Below, in pieces: positions 41,379 to 50,880 of a DNA stretch of 64,000 nt. The DNA is taken from NCBI RefSeq assembly GCF_001894985.1, contig NZ_BCXG01000006.1:62001-126000 (forward strand), given 5' to 3'. Numbering within the stretch: position 1 is the first letter of the stretch; each line of letters begins with the position of its first letter. A model generated the notes under the pieces. The model was not told the DNA's origin. It made no database searches and saw only the letters and a program-made list of their open reading frames with translations. This DNA is from Rhodococcus tukisamuensis NBRC 100609. Its GTDB lineage: Bacteria; Actinomycetota; Actinomycetes; Mycobacteriales; Mycobacteriaceae. The position numbers were made by a program, and so were the translations under genes.

Positions 41379-42572
41379 TCAGAGTCGTTCGATGATGGTG
41401 GCGTTGGCCATGCCGGCGCCCTCACACATGGTCTGCAGGCCGTAGCGCCCGCCGGTGGCCTCGAGGTGGTTGAGCAGGGTGGTCATCAATCGGGTGCCCG
41501 AGGACCCGAGTGCATGACCGAGGGAGATGGCGCCACCGAGGGGGTTGAGCTTGGCGGGGTCGGCGCCGAACTCGTGGGCCCAGGCCAACGGCACCGGCGC
41601 GAAGGCCTCGTTGACCTCGTAGGCGTCGATGTCGTCGATGCTCAGGCCCGCCTTGGCCAGGACCTTGTGGGTGGCGGGGATGGGGGCGGTGAGCATGAGC
41701 ATCGGGTCGTCGCCGACCACGGAGAACGAGTGGAACCGGGCGCGCGGGGTGAGCCCCAGCTTGTTCGCCATCTCCTCGCTCATGATCAGCACGGCGGAGG
41801 CGCCGTCGGTGAAGGGGGAGGAGTTGCCCGGGGTGATCTGCCACGGGGCGTCGGGGAACCGGGCCGCGAACTCGTCGGTGCGGAACGACGGACGCAGGCC
41901 GGCCAGGCCCTCGGCGGTGGTGCTGGTGCGGACCGTCTCGTCGACGGTGTGCGTGACGGTCTCACCGGCGGCGTTCGTGACGCTGATCGGCACGATCTCC
42001 TTGTCGAACGCGCCCGCGGCGATCGCTGCGGCGGCACGCTGGTGCGACTGTGCGGAGAACGCGTCGAGGGCCTCGCGGTCGAGCTTCCACTTCGCGGAGA
42101 TCAGTTCGGCGGAGATGCCCTGGTGGATCAGGCCCTCCGGGTAGCGGGCGGCAATGCCGGCGCCGGCTGTGTCCTGGCCCATGGAGGACGTGCCCATGGG
42201 GATACGGCTCATCGACTCGACGCCGCAGGCGATCACGATGTCGTAGGCGCCGGCGATGACGCCCTGGGCGCCGAAGTGTGCGGCCTGCTGGCTCGACCCG
42301 CACTGGCGGTCGATGGTGGTCGCGGGCACGGACTCCGGGAAGCCCGCGGCGAGCAGCGCGGTGCGGGAGATGTTGAGGGCCTGCTCGCCGACCTGCTGGA
42401 CGCAGCCGCCGATGACATCGTCGACCTGGGCGGGGTCGAGGCCGTTGCGGTCGACGAGGGTGCGCAGCACGTGGGACAGCATCTCGACGGGATGGGTCCC
42501 GGACAGGGCGCCGCCGGGCTTGCCTCGTCCGGATGCGAGGCGGACGGCGTCGACGATGACAGCGTTGGTCAT
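41379..42572 (-). CDS. acetyl-CoA acyltransferase (thiolase)
   Basis: A 397-residue thiolase. The acyl-accepting cysteine is C91 in [18 protein letters not shown], the histidine is in [21 protein letters not shown], and the second cysteine is in [13 protein letters not shown] near the C terminus. It cleaves a 3-ketoacyl-CoA to acetyl- or propionyl-CoA and a shortened acyl-CoA. Of normal length and complete. It precedes the HSD10-type dehydrogenase gene in the operon by 29 bp, the classical order for the last two beta-oxidation steps. Confidence 0.94.
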   Translation of the reverse strand: MTNAVIVDAVRLASGRGKPGGALSGTHPVEMLSHVLRTLVDRNGLDPAQVDDVIGGCVQQVGEQALNISRTALLAAGFPESVPATTIDRQCGSSQQAAHFGAQGVIAGAYDIVIACGVESMSRIPMGTSSMGQDTAGAGIAARYPEGLIHQGISAELISAKWKLDREALDAFSAQSHQRAAAAIAAGAFDKEIVPISVTNAAGETVTHTVDETVRTSTTAEGLAGLRPSFRTDEFAARFPDAPWQITPGNSSPFTDGASAVLIMSEEMANKLGLTPRARFHSFSVVGDDPMLMLTAPIPATHKVLAKAGLSIDDIDAYEVNEAFAPVPLAWAHEFGADPAKLNPLGGAISLGHALGSSGTRLMTTLLNHLEATGGRYGLQTMCEGAGMANATIIERL

Positions 42573-42666
42573 GAGAGGAACCTTTCGGGGGAGGGAGGAA
42601 GGTGGTGCGGCCCGGCGCTCCGGAGGCAGGGGCTCAGCGGAGCACCGGGCCGAGATCGGGGGGTGG

Positions 42667-43470
42667 TCAGCGGCCCTGCCAGACCGGCGGGCGCTTCTCG
42701 GCGAAGGCCTTCGGGCCTTCCTGCGCGTCGGCGCTGGTGAAGACGAGCTTCACGGCCTCGGCGTTCCGGTCCCACACGTCCTGTTCCCAGTCCGAGTCGG
42801 AAGCCGTCCGGTGGATCATCGACTTAGACTCGCGCACGGCCAGCGGCGCGTTCGCGGCGATGCTCTCGGCGAGTTCGAGGGCGACCTCGAGGGCGGTGCC
42901 GGCGGGCGCGACACGGTTGACCAGACCCAGTCTCAGGCCGTCAGCGGCGGTGATGGGCGCGCCGGTGAGCGCGAGTTCGAGGGCGACCTTGCGGGGGACC
43001 TGCTGCTGGAGGCGGATGACGCCGCCGGCCGCGGCGAACAACCCGCGCGTGACCTCCGGCAGCCCCAGTTGTGCCTGTTCGTCGACGACCGCCAGGTCCG
43101 ACGCGAGCACCAGTTCGGTGCCGCCGCCGAGGGCGAACCCGTTGACCGCCGCAATCGTCGGCTTGCTTACCCAGTGCTGGACGAAGCCCGCGAAACCCCA
43201 TTCGGGGTGGCCGTCGGCGTCGAGAGAGGCGCCACTGCCGAGCGCCTTCAGGTCCGCGCCGGCGCAGAAGGCCCGCCCGGCGCCGGTGAGGACGATGGCC
43301 CGAACCTCGTCGTCGGAGTCGGCCTGGTCGAGCAGGGTCCCGACAGCTGTCGAGAGCGCCGCATTGACGGCGTTCAGTGCGCGCGGGCGGTTGAGGGTGA
43401 TGATCGCGACACTGCCTCGGCGCTCGTACAGCGCCGCGGGCTCGGGCGCGGTGGTCGACTCGTCGGCCAT
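42667..43470 (-). CDS. enoyl-CoA hydratase/crotonase family protein, first gene of the acyl-CoA operon
   Basis: A 267-residue crotonase. The oxyanion-hole strands are GAGRAFCAGADLKALGSG near 63-80 and NGFALGGGTELVLASDLAVVDEQAQLGLPEVTRGL near 105-140; the acidic residue in LPEV is the catalytic Glu position of hydratases. It should hydrate the enoyl-CoA formed by the acyl-CoA dehydrogenase. A TTAGCG-type operator lies 40 bp upstream, so this gene leads the seven-gene unit down to 37421. Both acidic residues of hydratases cannot be fixed without an alignment. Confidence 0.9.
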   Translation of the reverse strand: MADESTTAPEPAALYERRGSVAIITLNRPRALNAVNAALSTAVGTLLDQADSDDEVRAIVLTGAGRAFCAGADLKALGSGASLDADGHPEWGFAGFVQHWVSKPTIAAVNGFALGGGTELVLASDLAVVDEQAQLGLPEVTRGLFAAAGGVIRLQQQVPRKVALELALTGAPITAADGLRLGLVNRVAPAGTALEVALELAESIAANAPLAVRESKSMIHRTASDSDWEQDVWDRNAEAVKLVFTSADAQEGPKAFAEKRPPVWQGR

Positions 43471-43509
43471 GGGTTGCTCCTCGGGGGATCTTCTGCGAAA
43501 TTGATTTAC

Positions 43510-43523
43510 TGAACGCTCGCTAA
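43510..43523. promoter_or_regulatory. palindromic operator, TTAGCG family (site f)
   Basis: TGAACGCTCGCTAA (minus strand TTAGCGAGCGTTCA) lies 40 bp before the crotonase gene that heads the acyl-CoA operon. It is the most asymmetric member of the family, but its position at a clear operon front is the most telling. Confidence 0.6.
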
Positions 43524-43598
43524 GACAACTATCACGCTACCCGGGAGGTGGTCAACGGATGACGTTGGCTCGCGACCGCTCAGTGGGGTCTGGTACAG

Positions 43599-43793
43599 AT
43601 GAAACGGCCGCGGCACGCTTCCGTGCCGACGCTGCTCGAGAACATCGCGGTCCTCGGCGCCGGGTGCGGCGAGTACGTCCGGGAGGGCTTCGGCCACCCG
43701 GCCCGGCCGTGGGCCGAACGGGCCAACGCCGCACTGTGCGGCCTCGAACCTCGCAGCGCCACAGGCAAAGTGGCGCTCACTTTCCGATCCTGA
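43599..43793 (+). pseudogene. zinc-type alcohol/quinone dehydrogenase (MDR) C-terminal remnant
   Basis: The frame reads VPTLLENIAVLGAGCGEYVREGFG, then HPARPWAERANAALCG, then LEPRSATGKVALTF and a stop. TLLENIAVLGAG..GEY and the ending ATGKVALTF are familiar from the last 90 residues of NADPH:quinone oxidoreductases of the MDR family. The segment that normally joins NAAL to LExRxATGKV appears deleted. There is no N-terminal part. The assignment rests on recognised end motifs only. It fills most of the 343-bp gap between the two crotonase genes. Confidence 0.45.
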
Positions 43794-43813
43794 CTCCCCG
43801 AGAAGGACAGTTC

Positions 43814-44596
43814 ATGAGCACCGACACAAATGACGTCCTCGTCGGCCTGGCCGACGGCGTCCTGCGCATCACCGTCAACCGGCCCGCCCGGATGAACTCC
43901 GTCACCACCGAGACCCTCGATGCCGCAGCCGACGCCCTGGACAAGCACGCCGGTGATCGCGCGGTCCGTGCCGTAGTGCTCACCGGCGCAGGCCGGGCGT
44001 TCTGCACCGGCGCCGACCTGTCCACCGTCGGCGACTTGTCCGGACCGCCCGACCCGTCCACCGTCGACGCAGCCAACCGGCTCGTCGCCGCTCTGCGCGC
44101 GTTCCCGCGCCCCGTCGTCGCGGCCGTCAACGGCCCGGCCGCCGGGGTGGGGGTCTCGCTCGCCCTCGGCGCTGACCTGACCGTCGCCGCCGAGTCCAGC
44201 TACCTGCTGCTCGCGTTCACCAAGATCGGCCTGATGCCCGACGGCGGTGCGACCGCGCTGGTCGCGGCGTCCATCGGCCGGGCCCGCGCGATGCGGATGG
44301 CGCTGCTCGCCGAGCGTCTGCCCGCCGCGGACGCGCTCGACGCGGGTCTGATCGCGCGGGTGTTCCCGGACGCGACGTTCGCCGACGACGTGGAGGCGCT
44401 CGTCCGGGGGCTCGTCGACGGACCGTCGGACGCGTTCGCGGCCACCAAGACCGCGATCAACGACGCGACCCTCGGGCAGCTCGACCCGGCGTTCGCCCGG
44501 GAACGGGCCGGCCAGCTCGAGCTGCTCGCCGCCGCCGACTTCGCCGAGGGCGTCGATGCCTTCCTGGGCAAACGGCCGGCGGTCTTCGGTCGCTGA
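43814..44596 (+). CDS. crotonase family protein, PaaG-like isomerase/hydratase
   Basis: A 260-residue crotonase. It has GAGRAFCTGADLSTVGDLSG near 56-75 and NGPAAGVGVSLALGADLTVAAESSYLLLAFTKIGLMPDGGATALV near 105-150. The IGLMPDGGA segment has Asp where hydratases have Glu, as in PaaG-type 1,2-epoxyphenylacetyl-CoA isomerases and Delta3-Delta2-enoyl-CoA isomerases. It therefore probably moves a double bond rather than adding water. AGAAGGACAG precedes the ATG. It is transcribed alone, divergent from the acyl-CoA operon, with a hairpin behind it. Confidence 0.86.
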   Translation: MSTDTNDVLVGLADGVLRITVNRPARMNSVTTETLDAAADALDKHAGDRAVRAVVLTGAGRAFCTGADLSTVGDLSGPPDPSTVDAANRLVAALRAFPRPVVAAVNGPAAGVGVSLALGADLTVAAESSYLLLAFTKIGLMPDGGATALVAASIGRARAMRMALLAERLPAADALDAGLIARVFPDATFADDVEALVRGLVDGPSDAFAATKTAINDATLGQLDPAFARERAGQLELLAAADFAEGVDAFLGKRPAVFGR

Positions 44597-44604
44597 CGGC
44601 CCTC

Positions 44605-44640
44605 CGAGTCCTTCCGGTCCGCAGGGGCCGAAAGGACTCG
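44605..44640. terminator. terminator between crotonase and tetR
   Basis: CGAGTCCTT-C-CGG at 44605-44617 pairs with CCG-A-AAGGACTCG at 44628-44640, a 12-bp stem with one mismatch. It lies between two convergent genes. Confidence 0.65.
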
Positions 44641-44656
44641 CGGGCGGCGGAGCCGC

Positions 44657-45286
44657 CTAGTGCGCCCCAACGGTTTTCAGCGCGATCGCGGCGTACTTCT
44701 TCGCGACCTCTTCGGGAGAGAGGGTGCCCTCCGCGTGGTACCAGCGAGGGATGGACTGGCACATGCCGAGCAGTGCGCGTGTGGTCTCCGCGGGATCGTC
44801 GACATCGAAGGCCCCACTGGCCGTGCCGTCCTGGACGATCCGGAGGACCACCTCCTCGATGCCCTTGCGCACTGCGCGGTACCGCTGCCGGTTCTCCGCA
44901 CTCAGGTACCGCACCTCGCCCTCGAGTGACGCGAGGCGGGCCCGGTTCGTCATCCGCAACACGATCGCCTCGATGACGTTCGCGAGCCGTTGGACCGGAT
45001 CGTCACCACCGGCCGCATCGGCGTCGTGCGCCCGCGCCAGCACATCGGCCGTCGACAACTCGAGCAGCGCGATCAGCAAACCTTCCTTGCTGTCGTGGTG
45101 GTAGTACAGGGCCGGAACCGTCACCCCGACCCGGCGGGCCACCTCCCGCACCGTCGTCCCGTGGTAGCCGAGCTCGTAGAAGGCGTCGAGCGACGCCGAG
45201 AGGATCGGGGTCAGCTCGACGTCCTTCATCTGGCGCCAGTCGTCGGCGGCATCGTGCTGAGCCGGCTCGCCGGCGGGTTCACCCAT
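44657..45286 (-). CDS. TetR/AcrR family regulator
   Basis: A 209-residue TetR protein whose ATG start is followed by a polar head (MGEPAGEPAQHDAADDWRQMKDVELTPIL). The HTH is SASLDAFYELGYHGTTVREVARRVGVTVPALYYHHDSKEGLLIALL. It is a clear paralogue of the TetR at 39942; the HTH recognition part RRVGVTVPALYYHH is identical in both, so both may read the same operator. It probably regulates the crotonase gene or the acyl-CoA operon. It marks the right end of the island, because the next gene is backbone. Confidence 0.88.
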   Translation of the reverse strand: MGEPAGEPAQHDAADDWRQMKDVELTPILSASLDAFYELGYHGTTVREVARRVGVTVPALYYHHDSKEGLLIALLELSTADVLARAHDADAAGGDDPVQRLANVIEAIVLRMTNRARLASLEGEVRYLSAENRQRYRAVRKGIEEVVLRIVQDGTASGAFDVDDPAETTRALLGMCQSIPRWYHAEGTLSPEEVAKKYAAIALKTVGAH

Positions 45287-45369
45287 TGTCCTACCAAACG
45301 TCTCGATCGCGAGGTTGTCGCGGTAAGGGTACCGGCCACCGGATCCCCACCCCGTTGCGGCGATCCGGT

Positions 45370-45720
45370 TCAGCCCCAGCCAAGCTGGTGCAGCCGCTCC
45401 TCCTCTATGCCGAAGTAGTGCGCGATCTCGTGGATGACGGTGATCGCGACCTCCTCGACCACCTGCTCCTCGTTCTCGCACACCTCGAGCAGGGCCTCGC
45501 GGTAGATGGTGATGGTGTCGGGCAGCGAGCCGCCATAGTGGCTGTCCCGCTCGGTGAGGGCGATGCCCTGGTAGAGCCCGAGCAGTCCGGGATCCTCGGG
45601 GTCGCGGTCCTCGACCAGGACCACGACGTTGTCGATGGCCCGGGCGAGCTTGGGCGGGATCAGGTCCAGCGCCTCGGAGACCAGTTCCTCGAAGGCGGCC
45701 TCGGTCATACGTACCGGCAT
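45370..45720 (-). CDS. minimal zincin-type metallopeptidase family protein (Rv3836-like)
   Basis: A 116-residue protein with a zinc-protease motif HEIAHYFG (HExxH) at about residues 97-104 followed by [11 protein letters not shown], whose His can be the third ligand. [35 protein letters not shown] is the usual front. This family (PF06262) consists of small zincins with unknown substrates. An ATG four codons inside is another possible start. It begins 1 base before the end of the septum-protein gene and faces the same way, as in M. tuberculosis. There it directly adjoins the phosphatase gene, so this is the right border of the insertion. Confidence 0.88.
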   Translation of the reverse strand: MPVRMTEAAFEELVSEALDLIPPKLARAIDNVVVLVEDRDPEDPGLLGLYQGIALTERDSHYGGSLPDTITIYREALLEVCENEEQVVEEVAITVIHEIAHYFGIEEERLHQLGWG

Positions 45721-45721
45721 G

Positions 45722-46864
45722 TCAGCCGGCCGGTGCGGGGCCGGCGCCGGGCAGCGGGGTGGGCAGGGAGCGGCCTTCCGGGAGGGGCGGCGGCGCGACG
45801 GGCGGCGCGCCGTTGATCAGGATGTCGCCCTTCGTGGAGTTCACGATCGACGCGAAGCCGCCGGTGTCGACCTCCTTGCCGACGGAGCAGTTCACCTTGC
45901 GACTGCCGGCCAGCCAGCTGGTCAGGTCGAGGTTGTCCCAGAACAGGGTGAGGGTCTTGTTCCGCAGCCCGTCGGCGCCGAGGTACTCGTTCGACGCCTG
46001 GGTGCAGGTCTCCTCCAGGTACTTGTCCTGGTCCTCGACGGACGGGAACCCGTCCGGGAACTTCGCGCCCAGGTCGACCACCGAGATCGCCTCGAAGGCG
46101 TGCGCCTCGGCGCAGTCGACGGGGTCGGTGGGCACATTCTGGTTGATGCCGATGCAGGTGCCCGCGGGCCACGCCTTGGACTGGTCCTGGCCGGACACCG
46201 TCCCGGTGATCGGCTGCAGCGTGCCGGTGGTGCCGGAGTTCTGCAGACCGCAGCGCACCGTGCGCTCGCCCGCCGCCCAGCCGGCCTCGCCGGGGTTGAT
46301 CAGGCCGACGCTGTACTTGCCGTGCGGGTCGTACCGGGCGCCGAGGTACTCGTTGACCGCGGGCGCGCAGTGCTCGTCGCGCAGCTGGGAGAAACGCAGC
46401 ACGCCCGGGAACCGGGAGCCGGGCCCGAACTCGGTGCCGGGGAAGACGCTCAGGTCCACCTCGGCGGCCACCTCGAACAGGTGCTTGGCAGAGCAGTCCA
46501 CCTTCGACAGGTCGCTGGCGTCGTCCTTGGTCCAGGTCAGGCAGTCGCCGACGCCGGCGGTGCCGAACGCCGTGCCCGCCACCGCGCCGGTGGACATCGG
46601 CCCGCCGGTGCTGGGGTGGCTGATCAGCTCGGTCTCGCTCTTGAAACCGCCGGAGAACACCACGGTGACCAGGGCGGCGAGGACCGCGCCCAGTGCGACG
46701 GCGGCGAGCACGCGCCGGGTCGTCCTGGCCGACATGTACCGCTGCTGCGGGTTGTCCGCCGACGCGTCGGCGGGCACGTCCGCCGGCGCTGCGGCCTCGG
46801 CGCGGTCCGGGGGGCCGTCCGTCGGGTCGGCGCTCGGGGTCTCGGGTGTGGATTCGTCGGACAT
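45722..46864 (-). CDS. septum formation family membrane protein (Rv3835-like)
   Basis: A 380-residue protein with a 45-residue acidic, alanine-rich cytoplasmic head, one membrane segment near residues 55-75 ([21 protein letters not shown]), and an extracytoplasmic part of two related domains. Each has a cysteine pair pattern: [21 protein letters not shown] and [26 protein letters not shown]. The end is proline-rich. The family name comes from septum-associated homologues; the molecular role is unclear. The ATG at 46864 is chosen among three close ones (46873 and 46876 also in frame). It is divergent from serS. Confidence 0.85.
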   Translation of the reverse strand: MSDESTPETPSADPTDGPPDRAEAAAPADVPADASADNPQQRYMSARTTRRVLAAVALGAVLAALVTVVFSGGFKSETELISHPSTGGPMSTGAVAGTAFGTAGVGDCLTWTKDDASDLSKVDCSAKHLFEVAAEVDLSVFPGTEFGPGSRFPGVLRFSQLRDEHCAPAVNEYLGARYDPHGKYSVGLINPGEAGWAAGERTVRCGLQNSGTTGTLQPITGTVSGQDQSKAWPAGTCIGINQNVPTDPVDCAEAHAFEAISVVDLGAKFPDGFPSVEDQDKYLEETCTQASNEYLGADGLRNKTLTLFWDNLDLTSWLAGSRKVNCSVGKEVDTGGFASIVNSTKGDILINGAPPVAPPPLPEGRSLPTPLPGAGPAPAG

Positions 46865-46975
46865 CACCTCCATCATGCCCGTTGGCATGGGCGGCGGCCG
46901 AACCTTGGCGCCTGCGCGGCGGCCGTCCCCGCGGGTCCCGATCGCCGCCGGCGCCGACCAAGTAGGGTCTGCTGC

Positions 46976-48235
46976 GTGATTGACCTCAAGTTCCTGCGCG
47001 AGAATCCCGACGTCGTCCGTGAGTCCCAGCGCACCCGCGGGGAGGACCCGGCCCTGGTCGACGCGCTGTTGGCCGCCGACGAGGCGCGCCGCGCAGCAGT
47101 CCTCGCCGGGGACAACCTGCGGGCCGAGCAGAAGGCGCTCGGCAAGAAGGTCGGCCAGGCCGCCCCGGAGGACCGTCCCGCCCTGCTCGAGGGGGCCAAG
47201 GAACTGGCGCAGAAGGTCAAGGACGCCGAGGCCGCGCAGCACGAGGCGGACGCCGCCCTCGACGCGGCGCAGCGGGCGATCTCCAACGTCGTGCAGGAGG
47301 GCGCACCCGCCGGCGGCGAGGACGACTTCATCACCCTCGAGACCGTCGGTGAGCTGCCGACCTTCGACTTCGAGGCGAAGGACCACCTGGAGCTGGGCGA
47401 GTCGCTGGGCCTGATCGACATGGAGCGTGGCGCCAAGGTCTCCGGCGCCCGGTTCTACTTCCTCACCGGGTTCGGCGCGATGCTGCAGCTCGGCATGCTG
47501 CAGCTGGCGGCGCAGAAGGCGATGGCCAACGGGTTCACGATGATGATCCCGCCGGTGCTGGTGCGCCCCGAGATCATGAAGGGCACTGGCTTCCTGGGCC
47601 AGCACGCCGAGGAGGTGTACCACCTCGAGGCGGACGACCTGTACCTCGTCGGCACCTCCGAGGTGCCGCTCGCCGGCTACCACTCGGGCGAGATCCTGGA
47701 CCTGGCGTCGGGGCCGAAGCGGTACGCCGGCTGGTCCTCCTGCTTCCGCCGCGAGGCGGGCAGCTACGGCAAGGACACCCGCGGCATCATCCGCGTGCAC
47801 CAGTTCGACAAGGTCGAGATGTTCACCTACTGCCGGCCGGAGGACGCGGACGCCGAGCACCAGCGGCTGCTGGCCTGGGAGCGCGAGATGCTCGCCGCCA
47901 TCGAGGTGCCGTACCGGGTGATCGACGTCGCCGGCGGCGACCTCGGTTCCTCCGCGGCGCGCAAGTTCGACTGCGAGGCATGGGTGCCTACCCAGCAGGC
48001 CTACCGCGAGCTGTCGTCCACCTCGAACTGCACCACCTTCCAGGCCCGGCGCCTCTCGGTGCGTTACCGCGACGAGAACGGCAAGCCGCAGACCGCCGCG
48101 ACCCTCAACGGCACGCTGGCCACCACCCGGTGGCTGGTCGCTATCCTGGAAAACCACCAGCAGGCCGACGGCAGCGTGCGGGTGCCCGCGGCGCTGCAGC
48201 CGTTCGTCGGCACCGACGTCCTGCGCGCCCCGTAG
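46976..48235 (+). CDS. serS: seryl-tRNA synthetase
   Basis: A 419-residue class II synthetase that charges tRNA-Ser. The N-terminal tRNA-binding coiled coil lies at about 30-100 ([30 protein letters not shown]). The catalytic core has [17 protein letters not shown], motif 2 [59 protein letters not shown] and motif 3 [18 protein letters not shown]. The GTG start gives the standard [12 protein letters not shown]. It is divergent from the septum-protein gene with about 110 bp between them. Confidence 0.97.
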   Translation: MIDLKFLRENPDVVRESQRTRGEDPALVDALLAADEARRAAVLAGDNLRAEQKALGKKVGQAAPEDRPALLEGAKELAQKVKDAEAAQHEADAALDAAQRAISNVVQEGAPAGGEDDFITLETVGELPTFDFEAKDHLELGESLGLIDMERGAKVSGARFYFLTGFGAMLQLGMLQLAAQKAMANGFTMMIPPVLVRPEIMKGTGFLGQHAEEVYHLEADDLYLVGTSEVPLAGYHSGEILDLASGPKRYAGWSSCFRREAGSYGKDTRGIIRVHQFDKVEMFTYCRPEDADAEHQRLLAWEREMLAAIEVPYRVIDVAGGDLGSSAARKFDCEAWVPTQQAYRELSSTSNCTTFQARRLSVRYRDENGKPQTAATLNGTLATTRWLVAILENHQQADGSVRVPAALQPFVGTDVLRAP

Positions 48236-48310
48236 CCGTCGCCGGTAGTCCACGGCGACTGGGCCCGTCGAAGGGGTGGTGCGGCGCGGGGCAGGGTAGC
48301 TTCGGCCGAC

Positions 48311-48706
48311 ATGACGGACGAACCGATCGACCCCCAGTTGCAGGAGATCGCGCAGCGAGTCTTCGACGCGGCCCGGGCGGGTGACGCCGCCGCCCTCGCC
48401 GCCTACCTCGACGCGGGCGTCCCGGTGAACCTCACCAACGGCACCGGCGACACGCTGGTGATGCTCGCCGCGTACCACGGCCACGTCGAGGCGGTGCAGG
48501 CGCTGATCGAGCGGGGCGCGGACGTCGACCGGCTCAACGGCCGCGGTCAGTCACCGGTCGCGGGCGCGATCTTCAAGGGCGAGGAGGCGGTGGTGCGGGC
48601 ACTCGCCGCGGCCGGTGCCGACCCGAACGCCGGGCACCCCACGGCGGTCGACAGCGCGAGGATGTTCGGCCGCGAGGACTACCTCGCGTTGTTCGGCGGG
48701 GTATAG
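48311..48706 (+). CDS. ankyrin-repeat protein
   Basis: A 131-residue soluble protein with about three ankyrin repeats between residues 15 and 115: VFDAARAGDAAALAAYLDAGVPVNL, GDTLVMLAAYHGHVEAVQALIERGADVDRLNGRGQ and SPVAGAIFKGEEAVVRALAAAGADPNAG. Ankyrin repeats mediate protein contacts; no partner is apparent. It follows serS by 75 bp on the same strand. Confidence 0.88.
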   Translation: MTDEPIDPQLQEIAQRVFDAARAGDAAALAAYLDAGVPVNLTNGTGDTLVMLAAYHGHVEAVQALIERGADVDRLNGRGQSPVAGAIFKGEEAVVRALAAAGADPNAGHPTAVDSARMFGREDYLALFGGV

Positions 48707-48779
48707 CTCGCCGAACGGGTGGTTGCCGGACCAACCGTCGAGAGGTCGAACCGGTAACCGCCCGTTCGGGTGCTTCCGC

Positions 48780-49004
48780 TCAGTCGAGGTCGCCGAAACG
48801 GCCCTCCACGGCGGCCTCCCGGATCGAGGACCGCATCGCCTCGCAGCCGCCGGTCAGCGTGGCGATGCCGCTCCGGTCTGCCAACGGTGCCAGCACCGGG
48901 CAGGCCGCGACGGCCTCCTCGGTCCACTGCACCTCGGTGTGTTCCCAACTGAACTTCTGCACGAGCACGGTGACCCCGCACTCGCGGCACTGCACGGGCC
49001 GCAC
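48780..49004 (-). CDS. small CxxC protein coupled to the KshA-like gene
   Basis: A 74-residue protein with CRECG near the N terminus and a second cysteine pair further on (ACPVLA and GGCEAM). It begins 3 bases after the KshA-like stop and is surely translated from the same message. The sequence FSWEHTEVQWTEEAVAACP has no recognised domain. It may bind a metal or serve as an electron or assembly partner of the oxygenase. Confidence 0.72.
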   Translation of the reverse strand: MRPVQCRECGVTVLVQKFSWEHTEVQWTEEAVAACPVLAPLADRSGIATLTGGCEAMRSSIREAAVEGRFGDLD

Positions 49005-49007
49005 GGC

Positions 49008-50159
49008 TCAGCCCTGGGCGGCCGCGCGGCGGGCGAGGTTCTCCTCGACCTCCCGCTTCCACGACTCGACCGGCCGGGTGGTGTCGAGTTCGAACTCGAA
49101 CCGATCGGTCATGTCCGGGGTGATGTCGGCGACGTCGACGTAGAACTGCTCGTACCAGCGGCGCAGCTGGTAGACCGGACCGTCCTGTTCGCACAGCAGC
49201 GGGTTGTCGATCCGGGTCTTGTTGCGCCAGATCTCCACGTCCTGCTCGAAGCCCTTGTTGATGAACGTGCTCATGCCCTCGGCCAGCTTCTCCGCGGCCT
49301 CGGGGGAGAGGTGCTCGGAGTACTTCACAATCACGCCGTAGGTGAGCACGAAGGTGTTCGCATCGATCGGGTAGTGGCAGTTGAGCAGGATGGCCTCGGA
49401 GTCGAAACCCTCGTAGTGGTAGGTCAATTCGTCGATCATGAAGGCCGGGCCGTAGTAGGCGGCGGCGGAGGAGTTGCCAAGCACCCGCGGCTCGCCGGGT
49501 TTGGCGGGCGGCCGGATGTCGTCGCGGGCGACGCCGTTCATGTACTGGGCGGCGACGTGGCCCTCGAAGATGTTGCGGAAGAACGTCGGGAACGAGCCGT
49601 GCACGTAGAAGAAGTGCGCCATGTCGACGTTGTTGTCGATGAGCTCGCGCACGTTCGTGTGCACGATCGTCTGCTTGAAGCCCTTCCAGTCCGTCCAGTC
49701 GTCTGCCAGGGCGCCAGGGATGCGGGGCGGACGCACCTCCTCGGGCGGAGGGTTGCCCTCGGGGTCGTTGTAGACGAACAGCAGACCGTCCTGGTCGAGT
49801 ACCGGCCAGGACCGGGTGCGGGCCAGCGGCGGAACCCGGCGGGCGTAGGGGATCGCGGTGCACTTGCCGTTGCCACCCCAGCGCCAGTCGTGGAACGGGC
49901 AGGCGATGGAGTCGCCCTTGACGGTGCCCTGGCTCAGGTCACCGCCCATGTGCCGGCAGTAGGCGTCGAGAACCTTGATCTCGCCGGCGCTGTCGGCGAA
50001 CGCGACGAGCTTGGTGCCGAAGGCGTTGATGGCATGTGGCTCCCCGTCGGTGAAGTCCCGGGACAGGCCGACGCAGTGCCAGCCGCGGGCGAACCGCTGC
50101 GGAGCCGCACCGCCCTCGATCTCCCGAACCTCGTCGACGTCGGTCGTCACGGTCGTCAT
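49008..50159 (-). CDS. Rieske oxygenase, 3-ketosteroid 9alpha-hydroxylase oxygenase (KshA) family
   Basis: A 383-residue Rieske monooxygenase. The cluster ligands are C68, H70 (YCRHMGG) and C87, H90 (CPFHDWRWGG). The mononuclear iron shows D180, H183 and H188 in NNVDMAHFFYVHGSFP. Length, the RFARGWHCVGLSRDF start and ending match KshA enzymes, which open steroid rings by 9alpha-hydroxylation together with the reductase KshB. Rhodococcus genomes hold several KshA paralogues with different steroid ranges; this one lies outside a recognisable sterol cluster, so its substrate may differ. No reductase gene is nearby. Confidence 0.88.
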   Translation of the reverse strand: MTTVTTDVDEVREIEGGAAPQRFARGWHCVGLSRDFTDGEPHAINAFGTKLVAFADSAGEIKVLDAYCRHMGGDLSQGTVKGDSIACPFHDWRWGGNGKCTAIPYARRVPPLARTRSWPVLDQDGLLFVYNDPEGNPPPEEVRPPRIPGALADDWTDWKGFKQTIVHTNVRELIDNNVDMAHFFYVHGSFPTFFRNIFEGHVAAQYMNGVARDDIRPPAKPGEPRVLGNSSAAAYYGPAFMIDELTYHYEGFDSEAILLNCHYPIDANTFVLTYGVIVKYSEHLSPEAAEKLAEGMSTFINKGFEQDVEIWRNKTRIDNPLLCEQDGPVYQLRRWYEQFYVDVADITPDMTDRFEFELDTTRPVESWKREVEENLARRAAAQG

Positions 50160-50322
50160 GGTGTCGTCCTCTCCCGGTGGGGTCTCTGTCAGCCCAGTGG
50201 GTCAGAGACGGACGGATTCGGGGCGGCCCGTCTCGCTACATGAGACGACAGTCACATGGCGGCCGCAAGCCGGGCCACGTCACCCGGCCGGGAAAGTCCC
50301 TCACTCAGCCGGGTTCGACGAC

Positions 50323-50589
50323 TCAGGCGACGGCGGAGCTGCCCTCGTAGGGCAGGCACAGACGCGGCACGCCTCCGTCCCTCCGTTCCCGGAGGTCCTG
50401 GTTGCGTTCTCGCTGTTCCTGCTCCCGCATCTGTCGCTCGTGGTCGTCGTCAGGATCGTCGGCCTGAACCGGCACCACGGGGCACGGGGTGGGTCCGACC
50501 GCATTCGCGGACCAGTCGCCGCCCAGGCCGCCGAAGACCACGGCGGCGGCGGTCAGGAGTCCGAATGTCCAGGTAGTCGCGAGTTTCAC
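50323..50589 (-). CDS. small exported hypothetical protein
   Basis: An 88-residue protein from a GTG with GAGGC upstream. KLATTWTFGLLTAAAVVFGGLGGDWSANAVGPTP is a signal-peptide-like start, followed by CPVVPVQADDPDDDHERQMREQEQRERNQDLRERRDGGVPRLCLPY. The mature part is highly charged and helical with one cysteine at each end that could bond. No family is recognised. It lies between the KshA-like gene and namH on the same strand. Confidence 0.55.
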   Translation of the reverse strand: MKLATTWTFGLLTAAAVVFGGLGGDWSANAVGPTPCPVVPVQADDPDDDHERQMREQEQRERNQDLRERRDGGVPRLCLPYEGSSAVA

Positions 50590-50845
50590 TGCCTCGCCCT
50601 TCCTCTCGAGGAAGGAGGGGCGACGAGTGTCGCCGACGAAAGTGCCAGTCGTCGCCGCCCAGCCTTCCGGAAGGCTTCCGTCATGCTCGCGACCGGGCAG
50701 TGCCGTCGGTCTTCGCGATCGCCCGCTCGCCCGCAAAATGGTGGCCGTGGACATGGCGCGCCTCGAATAGCCGTGTTTCATTCCAACCACGTGGCGCCCG
50801 ACGTAATTCCCGACACACGCAGCGATTCGAGAACTGCCGGCCCGC

Positions 50846-50873
50846 GCCCCGCACCCGAAATTGGGTGCGGGGC
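50846..50873 (-). terminator. terminator after namH
   Basis: GCCCCGCACCC at 50846-50856 pairs perfectly with GGGTGCGGGGC at 50863-50873 around GAAATT. It lies 8 bases beyond the namH stop on the minus strand. Confidence 0.7.
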
Positions 50874-50880
50874 CTCGGGA

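Noticed and set aside
46865-48484. Long minus-strand frame extending the septum-protein gene through serS
   Set aside because: It crosses the divergent promoter and lies antisense to serS, whose motifs are unmistakable.
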